Shown: positions 35,904 through 44,520 of the stretch, one piece after another | Numbering within the stretch: position 1 is the stretch's first letter | Layout: the number at the start of each line of letters is the position of its first letter | Position numbers and translations under genes: made by a program | DNA from: Pedobacter frigidisoli | GTDB lineage: Bacteria; Bacteroidota; Bacteroidia; Sphingobacteriales; Sphingobacteriaceae | Direction: 5' to 3' | Assembly (NCBI RefSeq): GCF_004331675.1 | Contig: NZ_SJSN01000008.1 | Span: 62,001 to 126,000, forward strand | DNA length: 64,000 nt | Notes under the pieces: model-generated | The model's input: the letters and a program-made list of their open reading frames with translations, nothing else | Told to the model about the DNA's origin: nothing | Database searches by the model: none

Positions 35904-36800
35904 ATGGAAGAAGTGAAAAGGTTGGACACTGTCCGACAGTATAATGATTACGTTGGGGTACATACACTACATCCCCTTGTTAGTGTTGTGAACTTTCACG
36001 AAGTGCCTACCATTATACATTACAGGCATTATATGGATATCTATGCCATCTTCTTCAAAAACATCAAATGTGGAAACATGACCTACGGCTGCCAGACGTA
36101 TGATTATGAGGATGGCACCATGGTATTTGTTCGGCCCGGACAGGTATATGGAATAGATAGCCACGGCGAAGCGGTGATCCCTTCCGGTTATGGGCTGATA
36201 TTTCATCCTGATCTATTAAAGGGGACACATCTCGGGAAGACCATTGGAGAGTACAGCTTCTTTTCGTATGAAGTTAACGAAGCACTCCACCTTTCAAAAA
36301 AGGAGAAAAAGACGATAATTGAGTCCCTAGAAAAGATTTCGGCAGAAATAAAACAGAATATAGATAGGCATAGTAAAACACTTATCGTTAGCAATATCGA
36401 ACTGTTCCTGAACTATTGTATGCGGTTCTATGATCGCCAGTTTATAACCCGTAACCATGCAAACAAGGATATTCTGGTACGCTTCGAAAACCTGTTGATC
36501 GATTATTTCCAATCTGGCAAGGCTTCACAACTGGGTCTTCCAAGTGTGGCCTATTGTGCAGACCAGTTGCACCTTTCTCCTAACTATTTTGGCGACCTGA
36601 TCAAAAAAGAAACTGGCAGCACCGCACTGGATTATATCCAGACAAAAATGATAGACCATGCAAAAACCTACATTTTTGATCGTTCAAAAACCTTCAATAA
36701 AATTGCCAGCGATCTGGGGTTTAAATACCAGCAGCATTTCACAAGACTGTTCAAACAAAAAACAGGGATGACTCCCAATGAATATAGAGGTTTAAATTAA
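35904..36800 (+). CDS. AraC-family transcriptional regulator
   Basis: A 298-residue protein with an N-terminal cupin-like ligand domain (about 20-110) and a C-terminal pair of helix-turn-helix motifs (200-298). These include VAYCADQLHLSPNYFGDLIKK and the classical AraC end segment IASDLGFKYQQHFTRLFKQK-x-GMTPNEYR. It diverges from the acetyltransferase-hydrolase-cupin cluster across 194 bp and is its likely activator. The inducer is unknown. Confidence 0.92.
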   Translation: MEEVKRLDTVRQYNDYVGVHTLHPLVSVVNFHEVPTIIHYRHYMDIYAIFFKNIKCGNMTYGCQTYDYEDGTMVFVRPGQVYGIDSHGEAVIPSGYGLIFHPDLLKGTHLGKTIGEYSFFSYEVNEALHLSKKEKKTIIESLEKISAEIKQNIDRHSKTLIVSNIELFLNYCMRFYDRQFITRNHANKDILVRFENLLIDYFQSGKASQLGLPSVAYCADQLHLSPNYFGDLIKKETGSTALDYIQTKMIDHAKTYIFDRSKTFNKIASDLGFKYQQHFTRLFKQKTGMTPNEYRGLN

Positions 36801-36898
36801 TGGCCTTTTTAAAAGTTGATTTGTACCGAGGAGATGTACCACTTTCAATTAAACATAAATAGATAAAGTTCGTTTGAGGGTCGGGAAGTAAATTTAAG

Positions 36899-36935
36899 AA
36901 AAAAACACGCAAGGTATATGTACCTCACGTGTTTC
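36899..36935 (-). terminator. Terminator after tRNA-Leu
   Basis: On the minus strand, AAACACG...AGGTA, a loop CATAT, then ACCT...CGTGTTT form a stem with a small internal mismatch, followed by a run of T. It begins directly after the tRNA 3' end. Confidence 0.6.
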
Positions 36936-36936
36936 G

Positions 36937-37016
36937 TACCCAGTGCCGGAATCGAACCGGCACAGTTTCCTATCGGTGTTTGAGACCGACGCGTCTACCA
37001 GTTCCGCCAACTGGGC
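36937..37016 (-). tRNA. tRNA-Leu, anticodon CAA
   Basis: The acceptor stem pairs GCCCAGT (37016-37010) with ACTGGGT (36944-36938), with a G-U closing pair. The anticodon stem TCGGT/ACCGA holds the loop CTCAAAC, giving anticodon CAA (reads UUG). A variable arm of the class II type and a T-arm with GGTTCGATTCC are present. CCA is not encoded. Length is 80 nt including the discriminator A. Confidence 0.93.
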
Positions 37017-37104
37017 ATTTGTATTGGGTAGGGCTGCAAATGTATGTAACGAAACCCTAAATCACAAAATTATTTTCAATTAATTTCAACTCACTGAACA
37101 TCAA

Positions 37105-37395
37105 TTATCTTGGACGTTCATCTTTCAATTTTCGATCGACAACAAAGGGCATAAAGGGTAAAAGTGAGGCCAAGAAGATTAATACTGCTTTCCCAAATTT
37201 CCATTTCTGCTCTTGCCAAGCCAATATTAATGTGGCTGCGTAAAGTACAAATAGCAAGCCATGTGCCCAGCCAGTATATTTAACTAGCTCTTTATAATGA
37301 AAAATATATTTAATGGGCATCGCAATAAATAGTAAAAGCAAATAGGAAATCCCTTCTGCTACGGCAACCTTACGAAAAATGGAAAGTGAACTCAT
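37105..37395 (-). CDS. DUF3817 small membrane protein
   Basis: A 96-residue protein with three hydrophobic segments (about 14-28, 42-60, 68-85). The pattern RKVAVAEGISYLLLLFIAMPIKY...GWAHGLLFVLYAATL is characteristic of DUF3817 proteins, which are widespread in Bacteroidota and Actinobacteria. Function is unknown. It stands alone between tRNA-Leu and hscB. Confidence 0.88.
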   Translation of the reverse strand: MSSLSIFRKVAVAEGISYLLLLFIAMPIKYIFHYKELVKYTGWAHGLLFVLYAATLILAWQEQKWKFGKAVLIFLASLLPFMPFVVDRKLKDERPR

Positions 37396-37570
37396 GAATC
37401 TGATTTTGCTCGAAAGTAAGGTAAACGAAACGGCTATCAGAAACTAAAAAATGATTTTACAATGTAGAGATTATATTTACCACGGAAACGCAGAAAACAC
37501 GGAAAATTATAGCCTTGTAAAGACTGAGAATCAAACACTAAGTGATTTCGATTGTAGATGTGTCTCTATC

Positions 37571-38113
37571 CTAAAGCTTTTTCGGTAGGCGCTCTCGTAT
37601 TCTAGCAATATATTTCTGACGATAGAAAATATCTTTTATCGCTGGAAGTAGCTTTTCAGAGTCATCAGGATTTTCGTCAAATTGCTTTACCAGCATATTT
37701 AATTCGTTTTCCAACTGTTTCTCTATAGAATCGACATCATTACCCACTTCAGCTAACTTAATTGCATCTGGCTCAAATTCCAGATCCATCAGCGCTTCAT
37801 TAACATCCATCATCTCCATCAAGAAAGATTGTGGCAATTTGTATCCCTCATCCGTTTCTACAATCCCTTTAAGTTCTAAAACATATCTCAATCTTTTTTT
37901 GGGATTGCTGAGCGTTTGATAAGCCTTATTATTCAACGTTGATAAATCTAAAACCTCTTGCTGTTTTTCATCACTTTCATTGGCGTAAAAATCGGGGTGA
38001 AATTTCTTGCTAAGGCCATAAAATTTTGCCTTAATTGCATTTTGATCTGGATTAAATTGTATGGGTAAATCGTAAAACTCGAAATAATTAAGCTGTTTTT
38101 TTTGTTCGCTCAT
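37571..38113 (-). CDS. hscB: HscB-type J-domain co-chaperone for Fe-S cluster assembly
   Basis: A 180-residue protein: the N-terminal J domain (residues 7-80) has the HPD motif in KKFHPDFYANE, and the C-terminal part (95-175) is the acidic HSCB helical bundle. It would hand the scaffold IscU to an Hsp70 partner and stimulate its ATPase. No isc genes are adjacent. Some Bacteroidota J-proteins in this family are annotated only as HscB-like. Confidence 0.85.
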   Translation of the reverse strand: MSEQKKQLNYFEFYDLPIQFNPDQNAIKAKFYGLSKKFHPDFYANESDEKQQEVLDLSTLNNKAYQTLSNPKKRLRYVLELKGIVETDEGYKLPQSFLMEMMDVNEALMDLEFEPDAIKLAEVGNDVDSIEKQLENELNMLVKQFDENPDDSEKLLPAIKDIFYRQKYIARIRERLPKKL

Positions 38114-38197
38114 GATTGAATTTAAATTAAAAAACCGCAGATATACAGATCGAATAAATCGGATCAGTACATCTGCGGTAATGATATAAATTAGGTT

Positions 38198-39598
38198 TTA
38201 CTTCCCGAAAGATTTTAAAATATCGTTACCAAAGGCAAATACCATTAAACAAATTAAAATCACGAACCCTACAATTTGCGCCTTTTCCAATACCTTTTCG
38301 CTTACTGGTTTGCGTTGCACCATTTCTATCAAAAGGAAAACTACATGACCACCATCTAAGCCTGGAATTGGAAGTAAATTCATAAATGCCAATGCCATAG
38401 AAATTAATCCGGTTAAGGTCCAGAATTTAATCCAATCGAAAGTGCTACCATAAACCTTTGCAATACCAATTGGACTGCTGATGTTGCGGGCACTCAATTT
38501 TCCGGTAATCATTTTGCCAATACCTTTTGCATTATCTACAAATGTGCTCCAAGCCATACTCGCTCCTTCAGGTAACGATTGGGCAAAACTAAAATCAACA
38601 TGTGCAGATTCTGGCTCTTTAACATTTGGGCCTACACCAATGGTACCATCTTTACCAACAATAGGACTAAAACTTATTGCTCTACCCTTTCGTAAGGCCT
38701 CAATCGTTATTTTCTTATTTTTATTTGCAGAAACTTCTTCTTTAAACTGATCGAGGAAAGTGATTGGTTTACCATTTACGGATAATATGCTATCGCCAGG
38801 TTTAATTCCTGCACTATAAGCAGGATAAATAGGTTTTTCGAACTTTCTTCCAAATATATTATCGAGTATTTTACCTATAAAAGATTGTTCATCTACCTTT
38901 GGATCTGGAACAGTAACTTTATCAATATGCTCCATTATATATCTTGGAGAGATAAAGTTATCCTTATCATTTTTAGAAAGTTTATTTAAAATTGTATCGG
39001 GAACTGATATGTATAATGTCTTATTTGCTCTTAAAACGGTTAATTGAGCGCCATCAAATAAAACCTTACTAGAAATGGCATCTTCAAAACGGATCAGTTT
39101 ATTTCCGTTAATAGCCAAGATCCTATCGCCATTTTTTAATCCAATTTCTTTACCAATGTTGCCAACAGCAATACCATTGGTTAATTTTTCATTTACTGTA
39201 TAACTTTTTCCGTAAGTAAATGTTAGCATCCAAAAGATTAAAACACCTACAATAACATTCACAATAATACCACCAAGCATTACAATTAAACGTTGCCAAG
39301 CAGGTTTTGATCTAAATTCCCATGGCTGAGCAGGCTGAGCCATTTGCTCGGTATCCATGCTTTCATCAATCATTCCGGCAATTTTTACATAACCGCCAAG
39401 CGGTAACCATCCCACACCATATTCTACATCTCCTTTTTTGAAACTAAAAAGCTTGAAGCCCCAAGCATCAAAAAATAAATAAAACTTTTCTACTTTAATA
39501 CCAAATGCCCTGGCTGCCAAGAAATGCCCTAATTCGTGTAAAATTACCAATAAAGACAATCCAAGCAGCAGCTGCCCCGCCATAATCAATCCATTCAT
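38198..39598 (-). CDS. rseP: RseP-like site-2 intramembrane zinc metalloprotease
   Basis: The 466-residue inner-membrane protein has the zinc motif HELGH at residues 21-25 and the third ligand in the C-terminal NLLPIPGLDGGH segment near residue 405. Two PDZ-like domains lie between (about 135-200 and 255-320), and there are four membrane segments. It cleaves transmembrane anti-sigma factors and signal-peptide remnants. It is 29 bp downstream of dxr, a common pairing in Bacteroidota. Confidence 0.94.
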   Translation of the reverse strand: MNGLIMAGQLLLGLSLLVILHELGHFLAARAFGIKVEKFYLFFDAWGFKLFSFKKGDVEYGVGWLPLGGYVKIAGMIDESMDTEQMAQPAQPWEFRSKPAWQRLIVMLGGIIVNVIVGVLIFWMLTFTYGKSYTVNEKLTNGIAVGNIGKEIGLKNGDRILAINGNKLIRFEDAISSKVLFDGAQLTVLRANKTLYISVPDTILNKLSKNDKDNFISPRYIMEHIDKVTVPDPKVDEQSFIGKILDNIFGRKFEKPIYPAYSAGIKPGDSILSVNGKPITFLDQFKEEVSANKNKKITIEALRKGRAISFSPIVGKDGTIGVGPNVKEPESAHVDFSFAQSLPEGASMAWSTFVDNAKGIGKMITGKLSARNISSPIGIAKVYGSTFDWIKFWTLTGLISMALAFMNLLPIPGLDGGHVVFLLIEMVQRKPVSEKVLEKAQIVGFVILICLMVFAFGNDILKSFGK

Positions 39599-39627
39599 AT
39601 TCTATTCTAAAATTTTTATGTTAGATG

Positions 39628-40788
39628 TTAAACTTTACTTTTTGTTACTAATTCGGCCGCTAAGATACGGCTATGTTTGTCAGTTTCTAAATAATCGCTC
39701 AATTGCGGTTTTTCGATGAAGTTAATCTCTTCCATGCATTGTTCAATTACATCGCTCATTTGCAGGAAACCAATCTTATCTTTTAAAAATGCCTCTACCA
39801 CAATTTCATTAGCAGCATTCAATATACAAGGCATATTTCCCCCTTTTCTTATGGATGTGAATGCTAAATCTAAATTTCTAAAGGTTTTCATGTCTGCTTT
39901 TTGAAAGCTGAAGCTTGGGTAATCCAAAAAATTAAAACGTTTAAAATTGTTTTTTAGCCTATCCGGATAATTTAATGCATACTGAATGGGCAACTTCATA
40001 TCTGGAACGCCCATTTGCGCTTTCATAGATCCATCGGTAAACTGCACCAGAGAATGAATTATAGATTGCGGATGAACAATTACATCAATCTGATCAACAT
40101 CAAGATTAAATAGCCATTTAGCTTCGATAACCTCTAAACCTTTATTCATCAGCGATGCTGAATCTATTGTGATTTTAGCGCCCATTACCCAATTAGGGTG
40201 TTTTAAGGCTTGTTCTTTTTTTACTGTTGATAAGAAATCTTGATCTCTACCAAGAAACGGTCCGCCGGATGCCGTTAAATAAATTTTTTCAATTTCATTC
40301 TGCTCCTCGCCTACCAAACATTGGAAGATCGCCGAATGCTCTGAATCAACCGGAAGAATTTTAACCTGATGCGCCGCAGCTAATTGTGTAATATATTCAC
40401 CAGCAACTACTAAAGTTTCCTTATTGGCTAAGGCAATATTTTTACCTGCTTTTATAGCGGAAATGGTTGGTTTCAAACCCACTGAACCCATTAATGCAGT
40501 GAGAACAATATCACTTTGTGGATAAGTAGCAACTTCAGATAAAGCCTCCTCGCCAGCCAGAACCTTAATATCAAAAGAAGATAGGGCTTCTTTCACATGT
40601 AAATACTGGCTTTCATCACAAATTACTACAACTTCTGGCTTGAACTCTTTAGCCTGTTGAATCAGTAATTCTGAATTTTTTAATGCAGATAATACGGAAA
40701 CCTTAAATATCGTCGGGTTATCTCGAATAACTTCGAGTGCCTGCGTACCTATGCTTCCTGTAGAACCTAATATGGTGATTTTTTTCAA
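39628..40788 (-). CDS. dxr: 1-deoxy-D-xylulose-5-phosphate reductoisomerase
   Basis: The 386-residue enzyme has the NADPH-binding loop GSTGSIG (residues 8-14), the metal and substrate segment PVDSEHSAIFQ, the flexible-loop region PNWVMGAKITIDSASLMNKG with substrate-binding Asn and Lys, and NAANE near the C-terminus. It makes MEP from DXP in the non-mevalonate isoprenoid pathway. It precedes rseP in a likely operon. Confidence 0.96.
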   Translation of the reverse strand: MKKITILGSTGSIGTQALEVIRDNPTIFKVSVLSALKNSELLIQQAKEFKPEVVVICDESQYLHVKEALSSFDIKVLAGEEALSEVATYPQSDIVLTALMGSVGLKPTISAIKAGKNIALANKETLVVAGEYITQLAAAHQVKILPVDSEHSAIFQCLVGEEQNEIEKIYLTASGGPFLGRDQDFLSTVKKEQALKHPNWVMGAKITIDSASLMNKGLEVIEAKWLFNLDVDQIDVIVHPQSIIHSLVQFTDGSMKAQMGVPDMKLPIQYALNYPDRLKNNFKRFNFLDYPSFSFQKADMKTFRNLDLAFTSIRKGGNMPCILNAANEIVVEAFLKDKIGFLQMSDVIEQCMEEINFIEKPQLSDYLETDKHSRILAAELVTKSKV

Positions 40789-40905
40789 ATTATTTATAAT
40801 ATCACAATGATTGAAAACTCAACCATCAAATTAATTCATTTTGTCATGCTGAGAAGCTCGTCTTTATTAAAATGCTAATCAGTCAATTATTAACCGTCAA
40901 TAACG

Positions 40906-41041
40906 CTGTCATTCTGAGGTACGAAGAATCTGAAATCGATGAAATACAATCTTCAATTAACCCACCTCAAAAAAAAATGCTAGTGAAGTTTTTTCGAGCA
41001 GTGTTAATAGCATAGGGATTCTTCGTTCCTCAGAATGACAG
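40906..41041. repeat. 25-bp inverted repeat pair flanking a 136-bp element
   Basis: CTGTCATTCTGAGG-ACGAAGAATC at 40906-40930 is repeated in inverted orientation at 41017-41041 with one mismatch in 25. The 86 bp between them are noncoding. It lies in the gap between dxr and the GH3-like gene, ending 4 bp before the latter's stop codon. It looks like a small nonautonomous or REP-type element, possibly acting as a terminator. Confidence 0.7.
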
Positions 41042-41044
41042 ATC

Positions 41045-42544
41045 CTACGCAATATATCCTTCCAACCCATCAGCCAATTTCCTATCGTTACTTAACCTCG
41101 GCACTTTATTTTGTCCGCCTAATTTCCCCTCACTTTTCATATAATTTACAAAGGCATCTTTTTGCAAAGTACGTATAATTAAGGGCTGGAGGATTTTTCC
41201 CTCAATCAAATCAAAGTAATAAATATTTTTCTTTTGCAAAACCTGATCTACCTTTTCACTAAAGGCCGCCATATCTTTTGGTGCTGATGAAAACTCCACA
41301 AACCATTCGTGATAAGGTAATTCGCCCGCTTTTGGATTTACTTGTGGCGCCACTGTAAACTCTGTAATTTCTACTTTTTCTTCGTTCGCAACCGTTAGCA
41401 AGGCATGCTCAACTTCCTCTCCAATTACGTGTTCGCCAAAGGCAGATATGAAATGTTTTATGCGACCTGTAACTACAATTTTGTATGGATTTTTGGAGAC
41501 AAATTTTATCGTATCGCCAATACTATAACCCCACAAACCCGCATTAGTATTTAAAATCAATGCATAATTGGTATCTAGCACTATTTCGCCAAGCGATAAA
41601 CGGGTTGGATTTTCAGTATGAAATTCATCCGCTGGAATAAATTCATAAAATATTCCGGCATTTACCAACAGCAGCAAGCCCTTATCTTTCTGAGAATCTT
41701 GGTAAGCGATAAATCCCTCTGATGCGGGATAAGTCTCTATCGAATCGATTTTCTTGCCAATACTTTGTTCAATTTTTGCTCTATATGGCTCGAAGTTTAC
41801 GCCTCCATAAATAAACAGAGTGAAGTTTTTAAAGACCTCACTGATTTTTTTTCCTCCCGATTTTTCAGACAGTTTATCAAAATACATTTGCACCCAAGGT
41901 GGAATACCAGAAATCAATGTCATGTCCTCATTGATAGTTTCATCAACAATGGCATCGACCTTTTGTTCCCAATCTTCGATCACATTCGTTTCGTAAGATG
42001 GCAACCTGTTCTTTTGTAAATAAGCAGGAACATGGTGCGCCACAATTCCAGATAGACGCCCAACGTTAATACCGTTTTTAACGTTCAGAACAGGGCTTCC
42101 CTGCAAAAAGATCATTTTACCGTTTACAAAATCCGCTTTACCCGTTTCATGAATGTAAGTTAAAATGGCATTTCGAGCCGCTTTAATATGCTCTGGCATC
42201 GATTCCTTTGAAAGCGGAATATATTTTACTCCTGAAGTTGTGCCCGAAGTTTTGGCAAAATAAAGTGGTTTACCTTTCCAAAGTACATCAGCTTCGCCTG
42301 CCACTACACGATCTACATAAGGTTTTAATCCCTCGTAATCCTGTACCGGAACTCTCTGTTTAAAATCATTGTAATTTTTGATCTCACTAAACTGATGATC
42401 TTTACCGAATGCGGTGTGCGCAGCTGATTTTATAAGCGATTTAAAAGTTTCTTCCTGCGCTTTTAGGGCGTTTTTTTTCCATTTGTTAATGCCATTTACA
42501 ACCAACGCAGCGAATGGCTTACTAAGTGCCGCTTTTAATCCCAT
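41045..42544 (-). CDS. GH3 auxin-responsive-promoter-like acyl-adenylating enzyme
   Basis: ATG 42544 is the first ATG; the frame opens further at a TTG (42559), but that segment lies in a GC-rich repeat. The 499-residue protein belongs to the GH3 family of the ANL superfamily. The P-loop-like FAKTSGTTSGVKYIPLS is near residue 95, and a GxYRYxxGD-type block appears as AGLWGYSIGDTIKF near residue 330. The plant family joins amino acids to hormone acids; bacterial substrates are unknown. Bacteroidota homologues are usual at this length. Confidence 0.88.
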   Translation of the reverse strand: MGLKAALSKPFAALVVNGINKWKKNALKAQEETFKSLIKSAAHTAFGKDHQFSEIKNYNDFKQRVPVQDYEGLKPYVDRVVAGEADVLWKGKPLYFAKTSGTTSGVKYIPLSKESMPEHIKAARNAILTYIHETGKADFVNGKMIFLQGSPVLNVKNGINVGRLSGIVAHHVPAYLQKNRLPSYETNVIEDWEQKVDAIVDETINEDMTLISGIPPWVQMYFDKLSEKSGGKKISEVFKNFTLFIYGGVNFEPYRAKIEQSIGKKIDSIETYPASEGFIAYQDSQKDKGLLLLVNAGIFYEFIPADEFHTENPTRLSLGEIVLDTNYALILNTNAGLWGYSIGDTIKFVSKNPYKIVVTGRIKHFISAFGEHVIGEEVEHALLTVANEEKVEITEFTVAPQVNPKAGELPYHEWFVEFSSAPKDMAAFSEKVDQVLQKKNIYYFDLIEGKILQPLIIRTLQKDAFVNYMKSEGKLGGQNKVPRLSNDRKLADGLEGYIA

Positions 42545-42551
42545 AACCCTA

Positions 42552-42660
42552 AGCCCCAAAGGGGCTTCTCCTTTCCAATGTTAATATTTAATTTACTAAA
42601 GATGATAAACATTTTCTTTATTCTGGGTTTTAAACTCCCCCTTTAGGAGATTGGGGGTTA
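42552..42660. repeat. Two GC-rich repeat elements flanking a short gap
   Basis: AGCCCC-AAA-GGGGCT at 42552-42566 and ACTCCCCCTTTAGGAGA followed by TTGGGGGTTA at 42634-42660 are members of the same element family as at 20159 and 20425. The second supplies the TAA stop (42658-42660) of the membrane-protein gene. The first lies just upstream of the GH3-like start codon. Confidence 0.6.
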
Positions 42661-43485
42661 AACGATATTATGTAAAATATCTGGATGTTCATCGCCCTTA
42701 TACTCACCAGCAATTTTGCGATAGGCAACCGTTAAAGCCACACTTGATAATGGGACAATAATAAAAGAGCTCAAAATATTAACTACAAATGCGACAAATG
42801 GCCAATGTAATAAGTTGAACAACAAGTAAATTAAGTATCCACCACCAAGCACCAACAATAACAACAAAATTTTGGTAAAGTTTCCTTTTGTTATGGCTAA
42901 ACTCAATTTAATGGATTCAAATGGTGCTGCATTTTTGTCAATAATAAAGAAAGGGAAAAACGAAATTCTTAACCAAGTAATAAATAGTGCAAGAATAGCT
43001 ATGCCGACTGCAATTTGAGTAATTACAACCCCAGTGGTTTGAAAGCTCTCTACCCAACCAATTTTAACCAGATACCTCAAAACAGGATCTAGAATATATA
43101 AGACTGGAAATAAAATCAATCCGATAAAAAGAATACATCCAACAAAGTATAAGGTTGCTATTAAAAACCTGATAATTTGTTGCCTAGTGGGCAAAGTATC
43201 AACAATTTTAACGTCATTATCCTCATCATCCATGAGGTGAAAAATGTATTTGAAAAGGGAAAGATTAATCGTGAAATATAAAAACACAAAAACAATGGCC
43301 ATGATTACACTCAGCACTTTACTCACATCCTTAATAAAGAAAGCCATTAAACTTGATGCGCTCGCGGTTATAAACATTAAAAAACATAGCGTAGCAATAG
43401 AAAAATAATGTTTCTTGGTAATGCCCCACGCCTTTTGAATTACATCGTTAACGGCAAACGTACTTTCTTTTAGGTAATTTATCAT
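42658..43485 (-). CDS. Multi-pass membrane protein of unknown function
   Basis: A 275-residue protein with about six membrane segments (near 28-50, 57-80, 108-135, 150-170, 205-225, 232-255). No catalytic motif is recognised. An acidic loop (MDDEDNDVK) follows the second segment. The start overlaps the stop of the upstream glycosyltransferase by 4 bp, so the two are probably translated together. It may assist that enzyme in envelope glycan or lipid work; this is inference from coupling only. The stop codon lies within a GC-rich repeat. Confidence 0.75.
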   Translation of the reverse strand: MINYLKESTFAVNDVIQKAWGITKKHYFSIATLCFLMFITASASSLMAFFIKDVSKVLSVIMAIVFVFLYFTINLSLFKYIFHLMDDEDNDVKIVDTLPTRQQIIRFLIATLYFVGCILFIGLILFPVLYILDPVLRYLVKIGWVESFQTTGVVITQIAVGIAILALFITWLRISFFPFFIIDKNAAPFESIKLSLAITKGNFTKILLLLLVLGGGYLIYLLFNLLHWPFVAFVVNILSSFIIVPLSSVALTVAYRKIAGEYKGDEHPDILHNIV

Positions 43486-44450
43486 TGTTGTTTGAATACC
43501 ACTCTTTTAAATAAATCTTGTATAAATCCTAAGCCGTAAGCGGTTAATTGGATGAATGAAGATATAATGCTCAAAAATGCAACTTTTAAACTTTTATTTA
43601 CAGACCATGAGTGAAAAAATATCAACATAAAGAACATGAGCACTATAAAATCGCCTACAACTCCTAATGGCCAATAAATGATATTACAAAGGATTGTAAT
43701 TATAAAGCCAATCGTAAATATGGCAGGGAAAAAGTGTACCAACTTTAACTCTTTCGGGAAGTGTTTATAAATATTAATCCTCGCCCGGCCAAAGAAATGC
43801 AATTGTTTGTAAAACTGGCTGAAACTTGTCCTACGTTTATGATAAACCTTGGCATCGGGAATTAATCCGATTTTAAAACCAGCTTCGTGAATGCGAATGC
43901 TGTACTCGATGTCCTCTCCCAGCCTGGTCAGAATAAAACCTCCAACTTTTTCCCAAGCCTGGCGAGAAACACCCATGTTAAAACTTCGTGGATGAAACTG
44001 ACCCACATGTTTTTTATTACCTCGAATACCACCCGTTGTAAAAGGGGAAGTCATGGCGTAGCTAATTGCTTTTTGAACAGGTGTAAAACTATCATGTGCC
44101 GCATCAGGACCACCATAAGCATCTAGTTTATGCTCATACAGATAGTTTTTAACGATCTCCAAATAATCTGGCGGCACTAAAATATCAGAATCAAAAATGA
44201 TAAAATAGTCTCCATTGGCTCTTTCGAAAGCATAATTACGAGCGAAACCTTGTCCTGCATTTTCCTTGAAATAGTATTTAACATCAAGCTGGCCGGCATA
44301 CGAATCTACAATTGCCTTTGCATCTTGCTTTGAGCCATCTTCAATAACTAAAACCTCAAACTGTAAATAAGTCTGTTTAGTTAAGGTGTATAAAAGCTCA
44401 TCAATTTCTTGAGGACGATTATAAAGCGGAATGATGATGGAGAAAAACAT
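43482..44450 (-). CDS. Family 2 glycosyltransferase, membrane associated
   Basis: A 322-residue GT-A protein. The nucleotide-sugar site starts with FFSIIIPLYNRPQEI, the metal-binding DXD equivalent is FDSDILVP near residue 95, and an acceptor/catalytic RLGEDIEYSIRI (ED) lies near residue 190. Two or three C-terminal hydrophobic segments (about 245-310) anchor it. It adds a sugar in envelope polysaccharide or glycolipid synthesis; donor and acceptor unknown. It overlaps the downstream membrane-protein gene by 4 bp. Confidence 0.88.
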   Translation of the reverse strand: MFFSIIIPLYNRPQEIDELLYTLTKQTYLQFEVLVIEDGSKQDAKAIVDSYAGQLDVKYYFKENAGQGFARNYAFERANGDYFIIFDSDILVPPDYLEIVKNYLYEHKLDAYGGPDAAHDSFTPVQKAISYAMTSPFTTGGIRGNKKHVGQFHPRSFNMGVSRQAWEKVGGFILTRLGEDIEYSIRIHEAGFKIGLIPDAKVYHKRRTSFSQFYKQLHFFGRARINIYKHFPKELKLVHFFPAIFTIGFIITILCNIIYWPLGVVGDFIVLMFFMLIFFHSWSVNKSLKVAFLSIISSFIQLTAYGLGFIQDLFKRVVFKQQ

Positions 44451-44520
44451 GTCTTGAAGATGGAAAAGGGAAAATGTAAGATGTAGGATGGAAGTCCATT
44501 TTACAAATTACATTTTACAT

